Shown here piece by piece: positions 27,863 to 35,271 of a stretch of 35,271 bases of DNA (within the stretch, counting starts at the first letter, position 1; each line of letters begins with the position of its first letter). The notes beneath the pieces are model-generated. The model had not been told where the DNA came from. It made no database searches and saw only the letters and a program-made list of their open reading frames with translations. The position numbers and the translations under genes were made by a program. The stretch is from an uncultured Balneola sp. (lineage in GTDB: Bacteria > Bacteroidota > Rhodothermia > Balneolales > Balneolaceae): assembly GCA_902529115.1 (NCBI GenBank), contig CABZVB010000018.1, forward strand, positions 1-35,271. Reading direction: 5' to 3'.

Positions 27863-28924
27863 ATGAAAAAAAGAGACTCTTTACGTTCCGAGGCAAAAGC
27901 ATTTATTCTCCAGTACTATCAAGAAACCGAGCAATCTGGGTTTAAAGATCGTTGGGCAGAAATAAAACAGCAGATTCAAGAAACAGGCAGCTATATCCAT
28001 ACATTTGATGAACTTGATTATGGGGGTAAATTAGCATGGCGTAATTCCAACCGCTGCGTGGGTAGGTTATTTTGGAGAACCTTGAAAACCTTGGATAAAC
28101 GTAGCGTTTCAACCGCTTCGGATTTTAAAGAGGCACTTATCCAACACATTCGAACCGCAGAAACCCGAACCAAAATTAGAAGTACAATTACCATATTTGC
28201 TCCATCTGACTCAAGTCAAGGAAGCCGATTTCGCATTAAGAATTATACCTTATTAATGTATGCGGGCTATGAAAAGGATAGTCAAGTAATTGGAGATCCC
28301 AAAAATATAGCATTTACTAAGCATTGCGAATCACTTGGATGGAAAGGTGAAGGTACCCATTTTGATCTGCTTCCCGTAGTTTATTCGATGAACAATGGAC
28401 CTGAGCAATGGCTTGAAATTCCACGTAATCAGGTGTCCGAAGTATACATTGGTCATTCCAAGTATCCATGGTTCGCGGATCTAGGCTTGAAATGGTATAA
28501 GCTACCCATAATTTCGTTCATGAGCTTAAATATAGGGGGGATTGTTTATCCAGCAGCACCATTTAATGGCTGGTACATGCTCGATGAAATAGCTATACGT
28601 AATTTTGGCGATGAAAATCGATATAATATGCTACCGGATATTGCAAAGCAATTAGACTTAGATTTGACAAGCCCATTTTGGAAAGAAAAAGCTCTAACAG
28701 TACTCAGTGAGGCTGTTTATTATTCATTTGAAAAAGCCCATGCCACTATTGTAGATCGGCAAAGCGCTGTGGAACAATTCATGAAATTCATGGGTCAAGA
28801 GAATCAAGCTGGTAGACAGGTAACGGGTGATTGGAGTTGGTTAATTCCACCCAATGCTAGCTCGACTACTGCTATTTTTCATACAGAAATTAGTAATGAG
28901 CTAAAATTTCCTAATTTTATTTAA
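27863..28924 (+). CDS. nos: Bacterial nitric oxide synthase oxygenase
   Basis: A 353-residue stand-alone NOS oxygenase domain that converts L-arginine to citrulline and NO with heme, pterin (or folate) and electrons from a separate reductase. The ATG at 27863 is chosen over GTG 27845 because 'EAKAFI' then falls at residue 10, as in the Bacillus enzyme. The heme thiolate is C65 in 'AWRNSNRCVGRLFW', the strict NOS signature. The arginine-binding Glu is E242 in 'PFNGWYMLDEIAIRN', and the pterin-side 'TGDWSWLIPP' is present near the C-terminus. No reductase domain is attached and none is nearby. An MFS transporter follows 60 bases downstream. The enzyme should be cytoplasmic. Confidence 0.96.
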   Translation: MKKRDSLRSEAKAFILQYYQETEQSGFKDRWAEIKQQIQETGSYIHTFDELDYGGKLAWRNSNRCVGRLFWRTLKTLDKRSVSTASDFKEALIQHIRTAETRTKIRSTITIFAPSDSSQGSRFRIKNYTLLMYAGYEKDSQVIGDPKNIAFTKHCESLGWKGEGTHFDLLPVVYSMNNGPEQWLEIPRNQVSEVYIGHSKYPWFADLGLKWYKLPIISFMSLNIGGIVYPAAPFNGWYMLDEIAIRNFGDENRYNMLPDIAKQLDLDLTSPFWKEKALTVLSEAVYYSFEKAHATIVDRQSAVEQFMKFMGQENQAGRQVTGDWSWLIPPNASSTTAIFHTEISNELKFPNFI

Positions 28925-28984
28925 GCTAGCCATAGTACCTTAGTTAGTAATTGTAATAAACACCATAATGTATTGTGATTAGTA

Positions 28985-30208
28985 GTGAACTATAATCAGG
29001 CGCCTAAATCGCAGCTGAAGCAAGGCCTGCGCCAGAATTGGCAACAATTTTCGCTTTTGCTGCTTATCAACGCTTTTGTGGGGGGAATGGTGGGGCTTGA
29101 ACGGAGTATTTTCCCCGAATTTGCAGAGCAAGAATTTAGCGTACAATCCACTAGTGCTATTCTAAGTTTCATAACTGCCTTTGGTTTTAGTAAAGCTTTT
29201 GCAAATTACTTGACCGGCCGACTCATTAATCAATGGGGACGAAAACGACTTTTACTCGCGGGATGGTTCATTGCCTTACCCATTCCCTTTCTTCTTATCT
29301 ACGCTCCTTCATGGAACTGGGTCATTTTTAGCAACATTCTTTTGGGTTTAAATCAAGGATTAGCTTGGAGCACGACAGTTATAATGAAAATAGACCTAGT
29401 GGGCCAGAAAGATCGAGGGTTAGCCATGGGTCTCAACGAATTTTCAGGATATTTTTCTGTAGGTTTAATGGCTTTTTTAACTGGGTTCATTGCCAGTGAA
29501 TTCGGGGTAACACCTTATCCATTCTATTTAGGAATTGGCTTAGTACTGGCCGGTTTACTGACTACGTCGATTTGGGTTAAAGATACCAACTCATTTGTCG
29601 AATACGAACAACAAATAGATCACAGCCAGTCACTGGGAAATATTTTCATCCAGACCTCCTTCCGTCATAGTACACTTAGCTCAGTAACCCAAGCTGGACT
29701 TATAAATAACCTAAACGACGGGATGATCTGGGGGCTATTCCCTATGTTACTACTTGGGCTCAATTATCCCATGCAAATAGTCGGTTTACTAGCTGCTATA
29801 TACCCGAGCTTTTGGGGGTTTGGACAACTTTTTACTGGAAAAATGGCTGATCATTATTCCAAAAAGAAGATGCTTTTCTGGGGTATGTTCGTGCAAGGTT
29901 TGGCCATTTTAACCATGCCGTTATTCACTGGTATATATGAACTCGCGGCATTGGCTGCGGTATTAGGCGCGGGGACAGCGCTCGTCTATCCCACTTTTCT
30001 TACCACCATAGCAAGCACCACCACACCCCTCGAACGTGGCGAAAGTATTGGGACGTTTCGTCTCTGGCGTGATCTTGGGTATGTATTTGGGGCTATTCTT
30101 TCAGGAGCTTTAGCAGATATTTTTGGCATAACGGTTGCAATACTTACCGTAGGTGCTCTTACTATTATATCCTCATTGATTATACAATTCCGAATGCCAA
30201 AGGAATAA
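28985..30208 (+). CDS. MFS transporter, 12-TM, substrate unknown
   Basis: A 407-residue inner-membrane major facilitator with about 12 hydrophobic segments in two six-helix halves. The loop-2/3 motif A appears as 'GRLINQWGRKRLLLAG' and its counterpart in the second half as 'GKMADHYSKKKMLFWG'. The translation start is GTG at 28985; upstream ATGs are out of frame or stopped, and the next in-frame Met (about residue 40) would remove helix 1. It is 60 bases downstream of nos on the same strand, so co-transcription is possible. Related MFS_1 proteins include small-molecule and drug exporters. A substrate linked to NOS (arginine, citrulline, a nitrated product) is speculation. Confidence 0.88.
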   Translation: MNYNQAPKSQLKQGLRQNWQQFSLLLLINAFVGGMVGLERSIFPEFAEQEFSVQSTSAILSFITAFGFSKAFANYLTGRLINQWGRKRLLLAGWFIALPIPFLLIYAPSWNWVIFSNILLGLNQGLAWSTTVIMKIDLVGQKDRGLAMGLNEFSGYFSVGLMAFLTGFIASEFGVTPYPFYLGIGLVLAGLLTTSIWVKDTNSFVEYEQQIDHSQSLGNIFIQTSFRHSTLSSVTQAGLINNLNDGMIWGLFPMLLLGLNYPMQIVGLLAAIYPSFWGFGQLFTGKMADHYSKKKMLFWGMFVQGLAILTMPLFTGIYELAALAAVLGAGTALVYPTFLTTIASTTTPLERGESIGTFRLWRDLGYVFGAILSGALADIFGITVAILTVGALTIISSLIIQFRMPKE

Positions 30209-30229
30209 TATAAGTACTCAATTAGATAG

Positions 30230-30249
30230 CTTTTCTGGGTCACAGAAAG
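30230..30249. terminator. Possible weak hairpin between convergent MFS and PqqB-like genes
   Basis: CTTTTCTG, a five-base loop, then CAGAAAG form a seven-pair stem with one bulged T, in the 76-base gap between two converging genes. No good U-tract follows on either strand, so intrinsic termination is uncertain. Confidence 0.22.
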
Positions 30250-30284
30250 TAAAAATAATCATTGCACCATAATCTTGAAAGATA

Positions 30285-31271
30285 TTACAATTTAATTTTG
30301 TCACCTTCTTTCGCTACTCTGTATCCTAATTTCTCGACATATTCGCGCTCAGGACTGTCAAGAATTAACGGATTTGTATGGTTAAAATGGATAAACATAA
30401 TCTTTTTCTTTTCGGAAAGTGGAAGTGAACTAAATCTGTCTAAACTCTCTTGTATAAAAGGATGAGGTATTTCTGTCATATTGCGTCCTGGAAGTTCATT
30501 TGCATCGTAAAATGTACCATCTAGTAATGCAAAATGTACCTTTCTTATCTCGTTTTCAATTGAACGATTCCACACTTCCCATTTATTTATATCTGGAATG
30601 TATAGCAATGAGGAATCGCTAGATTGTATATTGTAGCCCACCGTTTCGGAATATTCATCTCGATGAGGTACAATGAAAGGGGTGACGCTAATCTCAGGTG
30701 TCAAGTTAATAGCCTGATCAGCATGTAACGGCTGTAATGAAATATTACCATAGTGAACCAACTGACTCCAAGGGCCATTGGTTTGTAAAAAAGTAGTCAT
30801 TTGAGGCATAGCATAAACGGGTACACCTGAGGCACCCATAACCTCATGTCCTAATTGCATAAGTCCCGTATAATGTCCAATATGGGCATGGGTTAAAAAA
30901 ATTCCTCTAAGTGTGGATTCTGGGTACTGTATTTTCAACATTTTGAGCTGATGCTTGAAATCAGGGGTTGCATCAAATAACCAAGCTGACTGGCTTAAGG
31001 GATCTACTAGTGCAATTGAACTTACATATCGTGCATGCTCTTCACCTTGCCAATACTTTTTACACTGCTCTTTTTCACAATTAGCTTGAGGATACCCCGC
31101 ATCTTGGGCAATTCCTAGTACTAACACAACAGGTGACTGGCTTTTAATATCAGGTTGTTTATCAGCCAACTGTTTTTGCACGGGTGTTTCAGCCCTTGAA
31201 CACGCACCAAGCATAAAAATAAATAAGCCTCTCAACAACCAATTTACCATTTTATGGTATTGATTAAACAT
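30285..31271 (-). CDS. PqqB-like metallo-beta-lactamase-fold lipoprotein
   Basis: A 328-residue protein with lipoprotein signal (FMLGAC, Cys24). A second ATG seven codons in also precedes the signal and may be the true start. The fold is MBL with PqqB-like features: 'VLGIAQDAGYPQANC' with a C-x5-C pair (C65, C70), 'LTHAHIGHYTGL' (H128, H130, H133), and late His residues in 'MFIHFNHTNPL'. The classic HxHxDH motif here is H-A-H-I-G-H, so the metal-bridging Asp is replaced by Gly. PqqB acts in pyrroloquinoline quinone synthesis, but no pqqA, C, D or E gene is visible and this copy is exported. A PQQ role is therefore doubtful; a periplasmic hydrolase is an alternative. Confidence 0.85.
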   Translation of the reverse strand: MFNQYHKMVNWLLRGLFIFMLGACSRAETPVQKQLADKQPDIKSQSPVVLVLGIAQDAGYPQANCEKEQCKKYWQGEEHARYVSSIALVDPLSQSAWLFDATPDFKHQLKMLKIQYPESTLRGIFLTHAHIGHYTGLMQLGHEVMGASGVPVYAMPQMTTFLQTNGPWSQLVHYGNISLQPLHADQAINLTPEISVTPFIVPHRDEYSETVGYNIQSSDSSLLYIPDINKWEVWNRSIENEIRKVHFALLDGTFYDANELPGRNMTEIPHPFIQESLDRFSSLPLSEKKKIMFIHFNHTNPLILDSPEREYVEKLGYRVAKEGDKIKL

Positions 31272-31473
31272 TGATAATTTATCTTAAAATTATACTCCAT
31301 AATCTATCTAAGAGTTTGCTAAACTATCTATATTTTTGTTGGGGGTAGACAGTTTTTTTCTGTTTCGAAATGCTGTAATCAATGAGCTAACCAACGTTAT
31401 CATAATCAAAACAAGAGATAATATATTTTGACTTCATGCTGTAAACTTTATTTCATTAATTAACATGAAGCTG

Positions 31474-32895
31474 TTACTTATTATCATCTTCTAATTTATA
31501 CTCCTCATTTAGTTTGTAAACTTCATCAGCAGAATAATTTGGCTCATTTAACATGCTAAGCTGTTTTTCAAGCAATTGCTTCTTGGCAGGTAGATCTCTA
31601 GTCAATTTATTAAACAACTCATAGTTATATGTTGTTGGCATCATATCTATGACTTTATCCATAGCTGAAAATACAGCTTTGATTTGATTGGGAATCCACG
31701 AAATTATAGGTGTGCCACCCGTTGCTTTCGCATACTTAGTATTACTCATTATGTACTTTTGTACAAATTGCCAATGCCCATTTCTGAATAAGTAAATCTC
31801 ATCAAGCAACCCGAGTACACACTCCATGCTCTTGAAATATTTACGCTCATTCAGAAATCCAATTAACCCTTCAGGATGTAATTTTTTGATATCCTCTTGT
31901 AAGTCTTGGAAAAAATGTTGGACACAAATAGGACGATAGGTTCGTAAATCCAACAGATAATGAGTTAAGTCATTACTTGGATAATGATTTATAACCCCAG
32001 TAAATATATCCATTGTGGGTATAACATTATCTTGTGCGCCAGTTTGACCCCTATACTGTCTAGGCGTTTCATCTACCCCTTCATAAATGACCCCCTCATC
32101 AAACAACTCTTCGTTTCCTTTAATCCCCATAATGAATACTCTAAAGTCATTATAATGTTTCCATCTTGAAGCCCTCCACATAACTTTACGACGTGCATTG
32201 ATACGTTTCATCGCATCATAAGTAAGGACTAATTTTGAGAGTAAAAGATCATCATTTAGATTTTTTTTGGGGGGGTTAGTTAATTCTAACGTTTCAAATA
32301 TTCCCTTAAGTAAATCTGGGGAATGTTCGTTTATATCTACATGAAGCATAATAAATCCACGTTCATCGTCCATTCCAGAAAACTTCACCGCCATCTCGAG
32401 ATTTTCCCATTCCAATCCCCCATTGGGGTTTTTTTTAACAAAATTACCTAATGAATATGCATAATGATAGTCTAACCAAGGATATACTTCTAATTTTTCA
32501 GCCACTATGCAGAATGGTTTGGCTAATTGTTCCGGTAAAAAACGATTAGCCTTACCATAATTCCCCGTTGCTTTAAATGTCATATGTGCCGGCTCAAGAG
32601 TGTATGCAGAACTCAAAAATGCATAGCCCCTAAATAATGCCTGAATAATAAATGGATCCGTCTCCAAACGTACCTGATCAGAAAAATCAAATAATCCTTC
32701 AACAGCATTTTTGATGGCTCCATCCTTTGCCAATAGTCCTGGTAAACCATCTTCTTTTACAATCGGCATAATATCAAGTATATGCTGCAGTTCAGCATAT
32801 CGTTTAGGTAGTTTTTTCAAGGGTGGGCGATAGGGTAAAAACCCATTTATTCCATTAATGGCAAAAAAACCATCACTATATCGACTGTGCTCCAT
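31474..32895 (-). CDS. Indoleamine 2,3-dioxygenase family heme protein
   Basis: A 473-residue cytoplasmic protein of the IDO family, which opens the indole ring of L-tryptophan to N-formylkynurenine using heme and O2. Matching segments are an N-terminal 'GFLPYRPPLKKLP', 'NFVKKNPNGGLEWENLEM' (vertebrate IDO: WKKKDPN-x-PLTYEN), 'FRVFIMGIKGNEELFDEGVI' then YEGV (IDO: SGWKGNPQL-x-x-GLVYEGF), 'YRGQTGAQDN', and the proximal heme ligand H374 in 'FRNGHWQFVQKYIM' followed by 'KATGGTP'. Bacterial IDO is less common than tryptophan 2,3-dioxygenase. No kynureninase or formamidase is adjacent. It is expressed alone from the minus strand and is the second heme oxygenase-type enzyme within 5 kb of nos. The substrate may be another indole. 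Confidence 0.92.
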   Translation of the reverse strand: MEHSRYSDGFFAINGINGFLPYRPPLKKLPKRYAELQHILDIMPIVKEDGLPGLLAKDGAIKNAVEGLFDFSDQVRLETDPFIIQALFRGYAFLSSAYTLEPAHMTFKATGNYGKANRFLPEQLAKPFCIVAEKLEVYPWLDYHYAYSLGNFVKKNPNGGLEWENLEMAVKFSGMDDERGFIMLHVDINEHSPDLLKGIFETLELTNPPKKNLNDDLLLSKLVLTYDAMKRINARRKVMWRASRWKHYNDFRVFIMGIKGNEELFDEGVIYEGVDETPRQYRGQTGAQDNVIPTMDIFTGVINHYPSNDLTHYLLDLRTYRPICVQHFFQDLQEDIKKLHPEGLIGFLNERKYFKSMECVLGLLDEIYLFRNGHWQFVQKYIMSNTKYAKATGGTPIISWIPNQIKAVFSAMDKVIDMMPTTYNYELFNKLTRDLPAKKQLLEKQLSMLNEPNYSADEVYKLNEEYKLEDDNK

Positions 32896-32922
32896 AAAAA
32901 TCTACTTAACTTAGTTTTGCTG

Positions 32923-32957
32923 CAAATATATGTACATAAACTTTGTAGCATTGTCAA
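32923..32957 (-). promoter_or_regulatory. Candidate promoter of the IDO gene
   Basis: On the minus strand TTGACA (32952-32957) and TACATA (32929-32934) are separated by exactly 17 bases, a good sigma70-like pair. It would start transcription about 25-30 bases before the IDO ATG. TATATTTG (32923-32930), a match to the Bacteroidota TAnnTTTG -7 box, overlaps the -10. Either reading places a promoter here; it is a motif match only. Confidence 0.45.
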
Positions 32958-33286
32958 CTCAAAACACCTCTTTAAGATCCTAAACTAAGTGTTAATAAAT
33001 AAGAAAAACCTTATAGATTTGAGAAAAACTATGAATAATTATTTTATTTAAATAAACTACTTAGGCAAGTTAACTTGGATGAAAATGACTACATGATATC
33101 CCACTAACTGTTGGCTGTTTACCAGCTCAAGCACTTTTTGACATAAGCTAATTGATACCTCAAGTCACACATAAGTTGAATCCAGCAAGGTATACTTAAT
33201 ATTAGTTACTGGTTAAAAGGGATTCTCTTAGTTTTGGATTTATCCCATCACCTATTGAACAGGTAACTCACAAACCGGGAGCACTC
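32958..33286. other. Gene-free AT-rich interval with no clear feature
   Basis: Between the IDO promoter and the end of the GH5 gene no ORF with start and reasonable length is visible on either strand, and no tRNA or strong hairpin. On the minus strand a 21-codon open stretch without start (33184 to 33119, ending ...VKKCLSW then stop) could be a degraded coding remnant, but it is too short to assign. A weak ACCT/AGGT inverted repeat lies just past the GH5 stop. Confidence 0.5.
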
Positions 33287-34417
33287 TTACTCTTCTGACA
33301 ACATATAAGGCACAATATTATATTTATAAGAAAAACCACTTTCAACCGATCCTTCAATTAGACCAAACCAACCTCGATCTTCCCATACTGAGCTAGACAT
33401 CCCCTCCTCGACAGCAGTCTGAACCACCGTTCGATAATAATTACGAACTAAATCAGTGTTTCGTTGCTGCTGATTATCATCTCTACCGACTCCAAACTCT
33501 CCATAATTAATAGGAATCCCTAATTTGCGACCATGTGCTGCAACAGCTCTCATATTGTTAGCGGTAATTTGGTCACCTGGATAGGCGCTATTGTCCCCAG
33601 TTTCGCCACAAAATTCCCATGGATCGTAGGAATGAACTTGAATAGCTAAATAGTTGTCCTGACCTTTTCCTGGCAGTTGGGAGGGTGTTGGATAGACGGA
33701 GAATATCTGATTATGATTTCCATAAGCATTGGTAGCGATCATGACCGTACGCTTCAGATTATTCCCGCCCGTAGCTCGGATAGCCTCTACACCAAGCCGC
33801 ATTATTTCTCGGGTGAAGAATAAAGCTTGATCGCTTACAGGAGAGACTTCAGTGCCCCAATGTCCAAAAGCTCCTTCAGGTTCATTTAATATTTCAAAAA
33901 TTAAAAAGTGATTATAATCATTGAAATATTCAGCTATATCATACCATAGGGTTCTGAATTTTGAATTATAATAATCACTTCCATCATAGTTAGCTTTAAA
34001 ACTCCGTTCATGATGAGTGTTTAATACAACATATAATTCACGTTGAATTGCAAAATCAATTACTTGCTTTAGAACTTTAAACCTAGGGTGCTCAAAATCT
34101 ACATTTCCATTATCATCAGCTAAAGTACTCCCATTTACTTCATCCATCCAAGTAGTAGGAATACGAATATGTTTGAAGCCTACTTTTTCATAAATAGTGA
34201 TTATGGTAGCTAACTCATAAAAATCAAAATTATGAGCCCCTAAATCAAAGACATTACCAAGATTTATTCCAGAACCCATCTCTAAAATTATATTGGTAGC
34301 ATCTGGAAAATCTACAATGCTTTCATTTTCAGAGGAAGTCGGGTTTTTACAGGCAACAAAAAATAGGACTATAAATAAAAGTATTCTACTGTATTTTACA
34401 TTCATAGTAACATTCAT
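33287..34417 (-). CDS. GH5 family cellulase/endoglucanase-like lipoprotein
   Basis: A 376-residue retaining glycoside hydrolase. The longest frame begins at TTG 34450; ATG 34417 (or ATG 34405, four codons later) fits better because it gives a compact lipoprotein signal (RILLFIVLFFVAC). Catalytic-domain motifs are 'GSGINLGNVFDLG' at the start, 'VGFKHIRIPTTW', 'VVLNTHHE', the acid/base Glu in 'FEILNEPEG' (E179), 'QVHSYDPWEF', and the nucleophile Glu in 'INYGEFGVGR' (E307, numbering from 34417). These are the GH5 signatures for endo-beta-1,4-glucanase/mannanase-type enzymes. Surface anchoring plus the neighbouring T9SS protein suggests polysaccharide use. Glucan versus mannan specificity cannot be told. 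Confidence 0.92.
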   Translation of the reverse strand: MNVTMNVKYSRILLFIVLFFVACKNPTSSENESIVDFPDATNIILEMGSGINLGNVFDLGAHNFDFYELATIITIYEKVGFKHIRIPTTWMDEVNGSTLADDNGNVDFEHPRFKVLKQVIDFAIQRELYVVLNTHHERSFKANYDGSDYYNSKFRTLWYDIAEYFNDYNHFLIFEILNEPEGAFGHWGTEVSPVSDQALFFTREIMRLGVEAIRATGGNNLKRTVMIATNAYGNHNQIFSVYPTPSQLPGKGQDNYLAIQVHSYDPWEFCGETGDNSAYPGDQITANNMRAVAAHGRKLGIPINYGEFGVGRDDNQQQRNTDLVRNYYRTVVQTAVEEGMSSSVWEDRGWFGLIEGSVESGFSYKYNIVPYMLSEE

Positions 34418-34509
34418 TATAGCATTGTAAAAAGAATTTGAATTATTCAAATAACAAAATTACAACTGAATAAATTGCCAAAATATGTATACTTACAGCG
34501 AAGTCTAAC

Positions 34510-35271
34510 CTATTTTATGAGTGTCATTTTTTTTGTGAATACAGTGTTACCTGCAATTAGTCTATATAAATAAACCCCTGAGGCTAAACGAGTTGCATCT
34601 AAATTAATTGAATGATAACCTGATTCCATCCTATCATTAACCAAAGTTAATACCTTTTGACCTAATGTATTGTAAACATCCAGCTGGACATATTGCGGAA
34701 TACTAAGTTCAAAGGTAATTTTAGTTGATGGATTAAATGGATTAGGATAGTTTTGATTCAATACAGTTTTCTCAGGTATCAAACTCTCTTCTTCAAGGCT
34801 TGTTAATGCTTTATTTGAGTAAATGAGTTGGCCATTTTCTGCATTCATAAATGCTGATAATGAATCTTGCATCATCACAGTTCCCATAGAATCAAATGCA
34901 ACAGCATGTGCAAACATATTCCATGTTACCGGTATTAAATCAGGTGAAATATCAAAAGGTAAATTCCAATAATCATGCATGATCTTAACGCCCATTGAAA
35001 CGTCGACTTGTAAATTTTCAGGAATTTCACTAATCAGCATAGAAGCTAAACTCTCCATATTAGAAACTCCATAATCAACTAACATTGTAAATACTTGGTC
35101 ACTATCAATGAAATTTTCAGGAAGTGGTTTCATAATTGAAAAATCAACTCCTCCCTCCATATCCTCTTCTCCCATAAGATAATATTTCATTACTCCCTCA
35201 GTGCCTATTTCCATAGCGATTACAGAGTCTAAAGTAGATTCATATGCATATATATTCCACAAATAGGCACT
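34510..35271 (-). CDS. T9SS type A sorting domain protein, 5' end missing
   Basis: The frame is open to the right window edge (three codons, S-A-Y, precede a TTG at 35262), so the start lies outside. The last ~80 residues (QNYPNPFNPSTKITFELS ... LGQKVLTLVN ... SGVYLYRL ... KKMTLIK) are a T9SS type A C-terminal sorting domain, so the protein is exported across the outer membrane. The visible passenger is acidic and Met/Asp-rich, with two related segments, 'LWNIYAYESTLDSV' and 'TWNMFAHAVAFDSM', about 100 residues apart. This suggests tandem copies of one small domain. Function is not recognisable. It precedes the GH5 lipoprotein by about 92 bases in the same direction. Confidence 0.85.
   Translation of the reverse strand, partial: SAYLWNIYAYESTLDSVIAMEIGTEGVMKYYLMGEEDMEGGVDFSIMKPLPENFIDSDQVFTMLVDYGVSNMESLASMLISEIPENLQVDVSMGVKIMHDYWNLPFDISPDLIPVTWNMFAHAVAFDSMGTVMMQDSLSAFMNAENGQLIYSNKALTSLEEESLIPEKTVLNQNYPNPFNPSTKITFELSIPQYVQLDVYNTLGQKVLTLVNDRMESGYHSINLDATRLASGVYLYRLIAGNTVFTKKMTLIK

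Noticed and set aside
30285-31271. PQQ biosynthesis locus
   Set aside because: Only a PqqB-like protein is present, with an export signal; no other pqq gene is visible.
31432-31470. CTTCATG ... CATGAAG inverted repeat just after the IDO stop as a terminator
   Set aside because: The 25-base loop, low GC and lack of a following T-run make an intrinsic terminator unlikely.
34416-34421. TATAAT on the minus strand at the GH5 start
   Set aside because: It overlaps a candidate start codon and has no -35 partner, so it cannot be told from chance.

Overview
The window looks like chromosomal DNA from an AT-rich Gram-negative bacterium of the FCB group, most likely Balneolales/Rhodothermota or a relative. 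Two proteins end in a type IX secretion (T9SS) C-terminal sorting domain that begins with the QNYPNPFNPST motif. That version is typical of Balneolota, Ignavibacteria and Marinimicrobia rather than classic Bacteroides. Many proteins carry lipoprotein or Sec signal peptides, Shine-Dalgarno sequences are mostly weak, and catabolic hydrolases are abundant. No rRNA, tRNA, CRISPR array, insertion sequence or phage gene was recognised. The taxonomic call is inference.

Layout. (1) 1-2297, minus strand: a sulfatase lipoprotein followed by two small SRPBCC (START-fold) proteins, the last cut by the window edge. (2) 2374-5950, plus: a large secreted Asp-box/beta-propeller T9SS protein and a leaderless NMT1/THI5-type binding protein. 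(3) 6039-11352: an exported M20 dipeptidase divergent from gamma-glutamyltransferase, then the membrane protease SppA. Genes up to here are visibly AT-rich; from the acyl-CoA dehydrogenase at 11619 onward GC rises by roughly ten percentage points by eye. (4) 11619-16096, plus: acyl-CoA dehydrogenase, a His/Cys-rich TPR protein and an M81 (MlrC-type) lipoprotein. (5) 16111-18727, minus: a second M20 dipeptidase, paralogous to the first, in an operon with a class C serine hydrolase. (6) 18913-21238, plus: a class V PLP enzyme with a Tat-like leader, overlapping a RidA-family lipoprotein, then an exported histidine phosphatase. (7) 21280-27578: S9 peptidase (minus), then M24 peptidase lipoprotein, GNAT acetyltransferase and another serine hydrolase (plus). 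(8) 27863-32895: nitric oxide synthase oxygenase and an MFS transporter (plus), then a PqqB-like lipoprotein and an indoleamine 2,3-dioxygenase (minus). (9) 33287-35271, minus: a GH5 endoglucanase-like lipoprotein and a truncated T9SS protein.

How the genes fit together. The main theme is extracytoplasmic breakdown of peptides and amino-acid conjugates. Two M20 dipeptidases, GGT, M81, S9, M24 and two beta-lactamase-fold hydrolases almost all carry export signals. An exported PLP enzyme coupled to an exported RidA suggests that reactive enamine/imine intermediates are also handled outside the cytoplasm. Arginine (NOS) and tryptophan (IDO) oxidation by heme enzymes sit at the right end. The most unusual points are the PLP/RidA pair, the NOS/IDO neighbourhood, the leaderless THI5-like protein, and the two M20 paralogs with different base composition.
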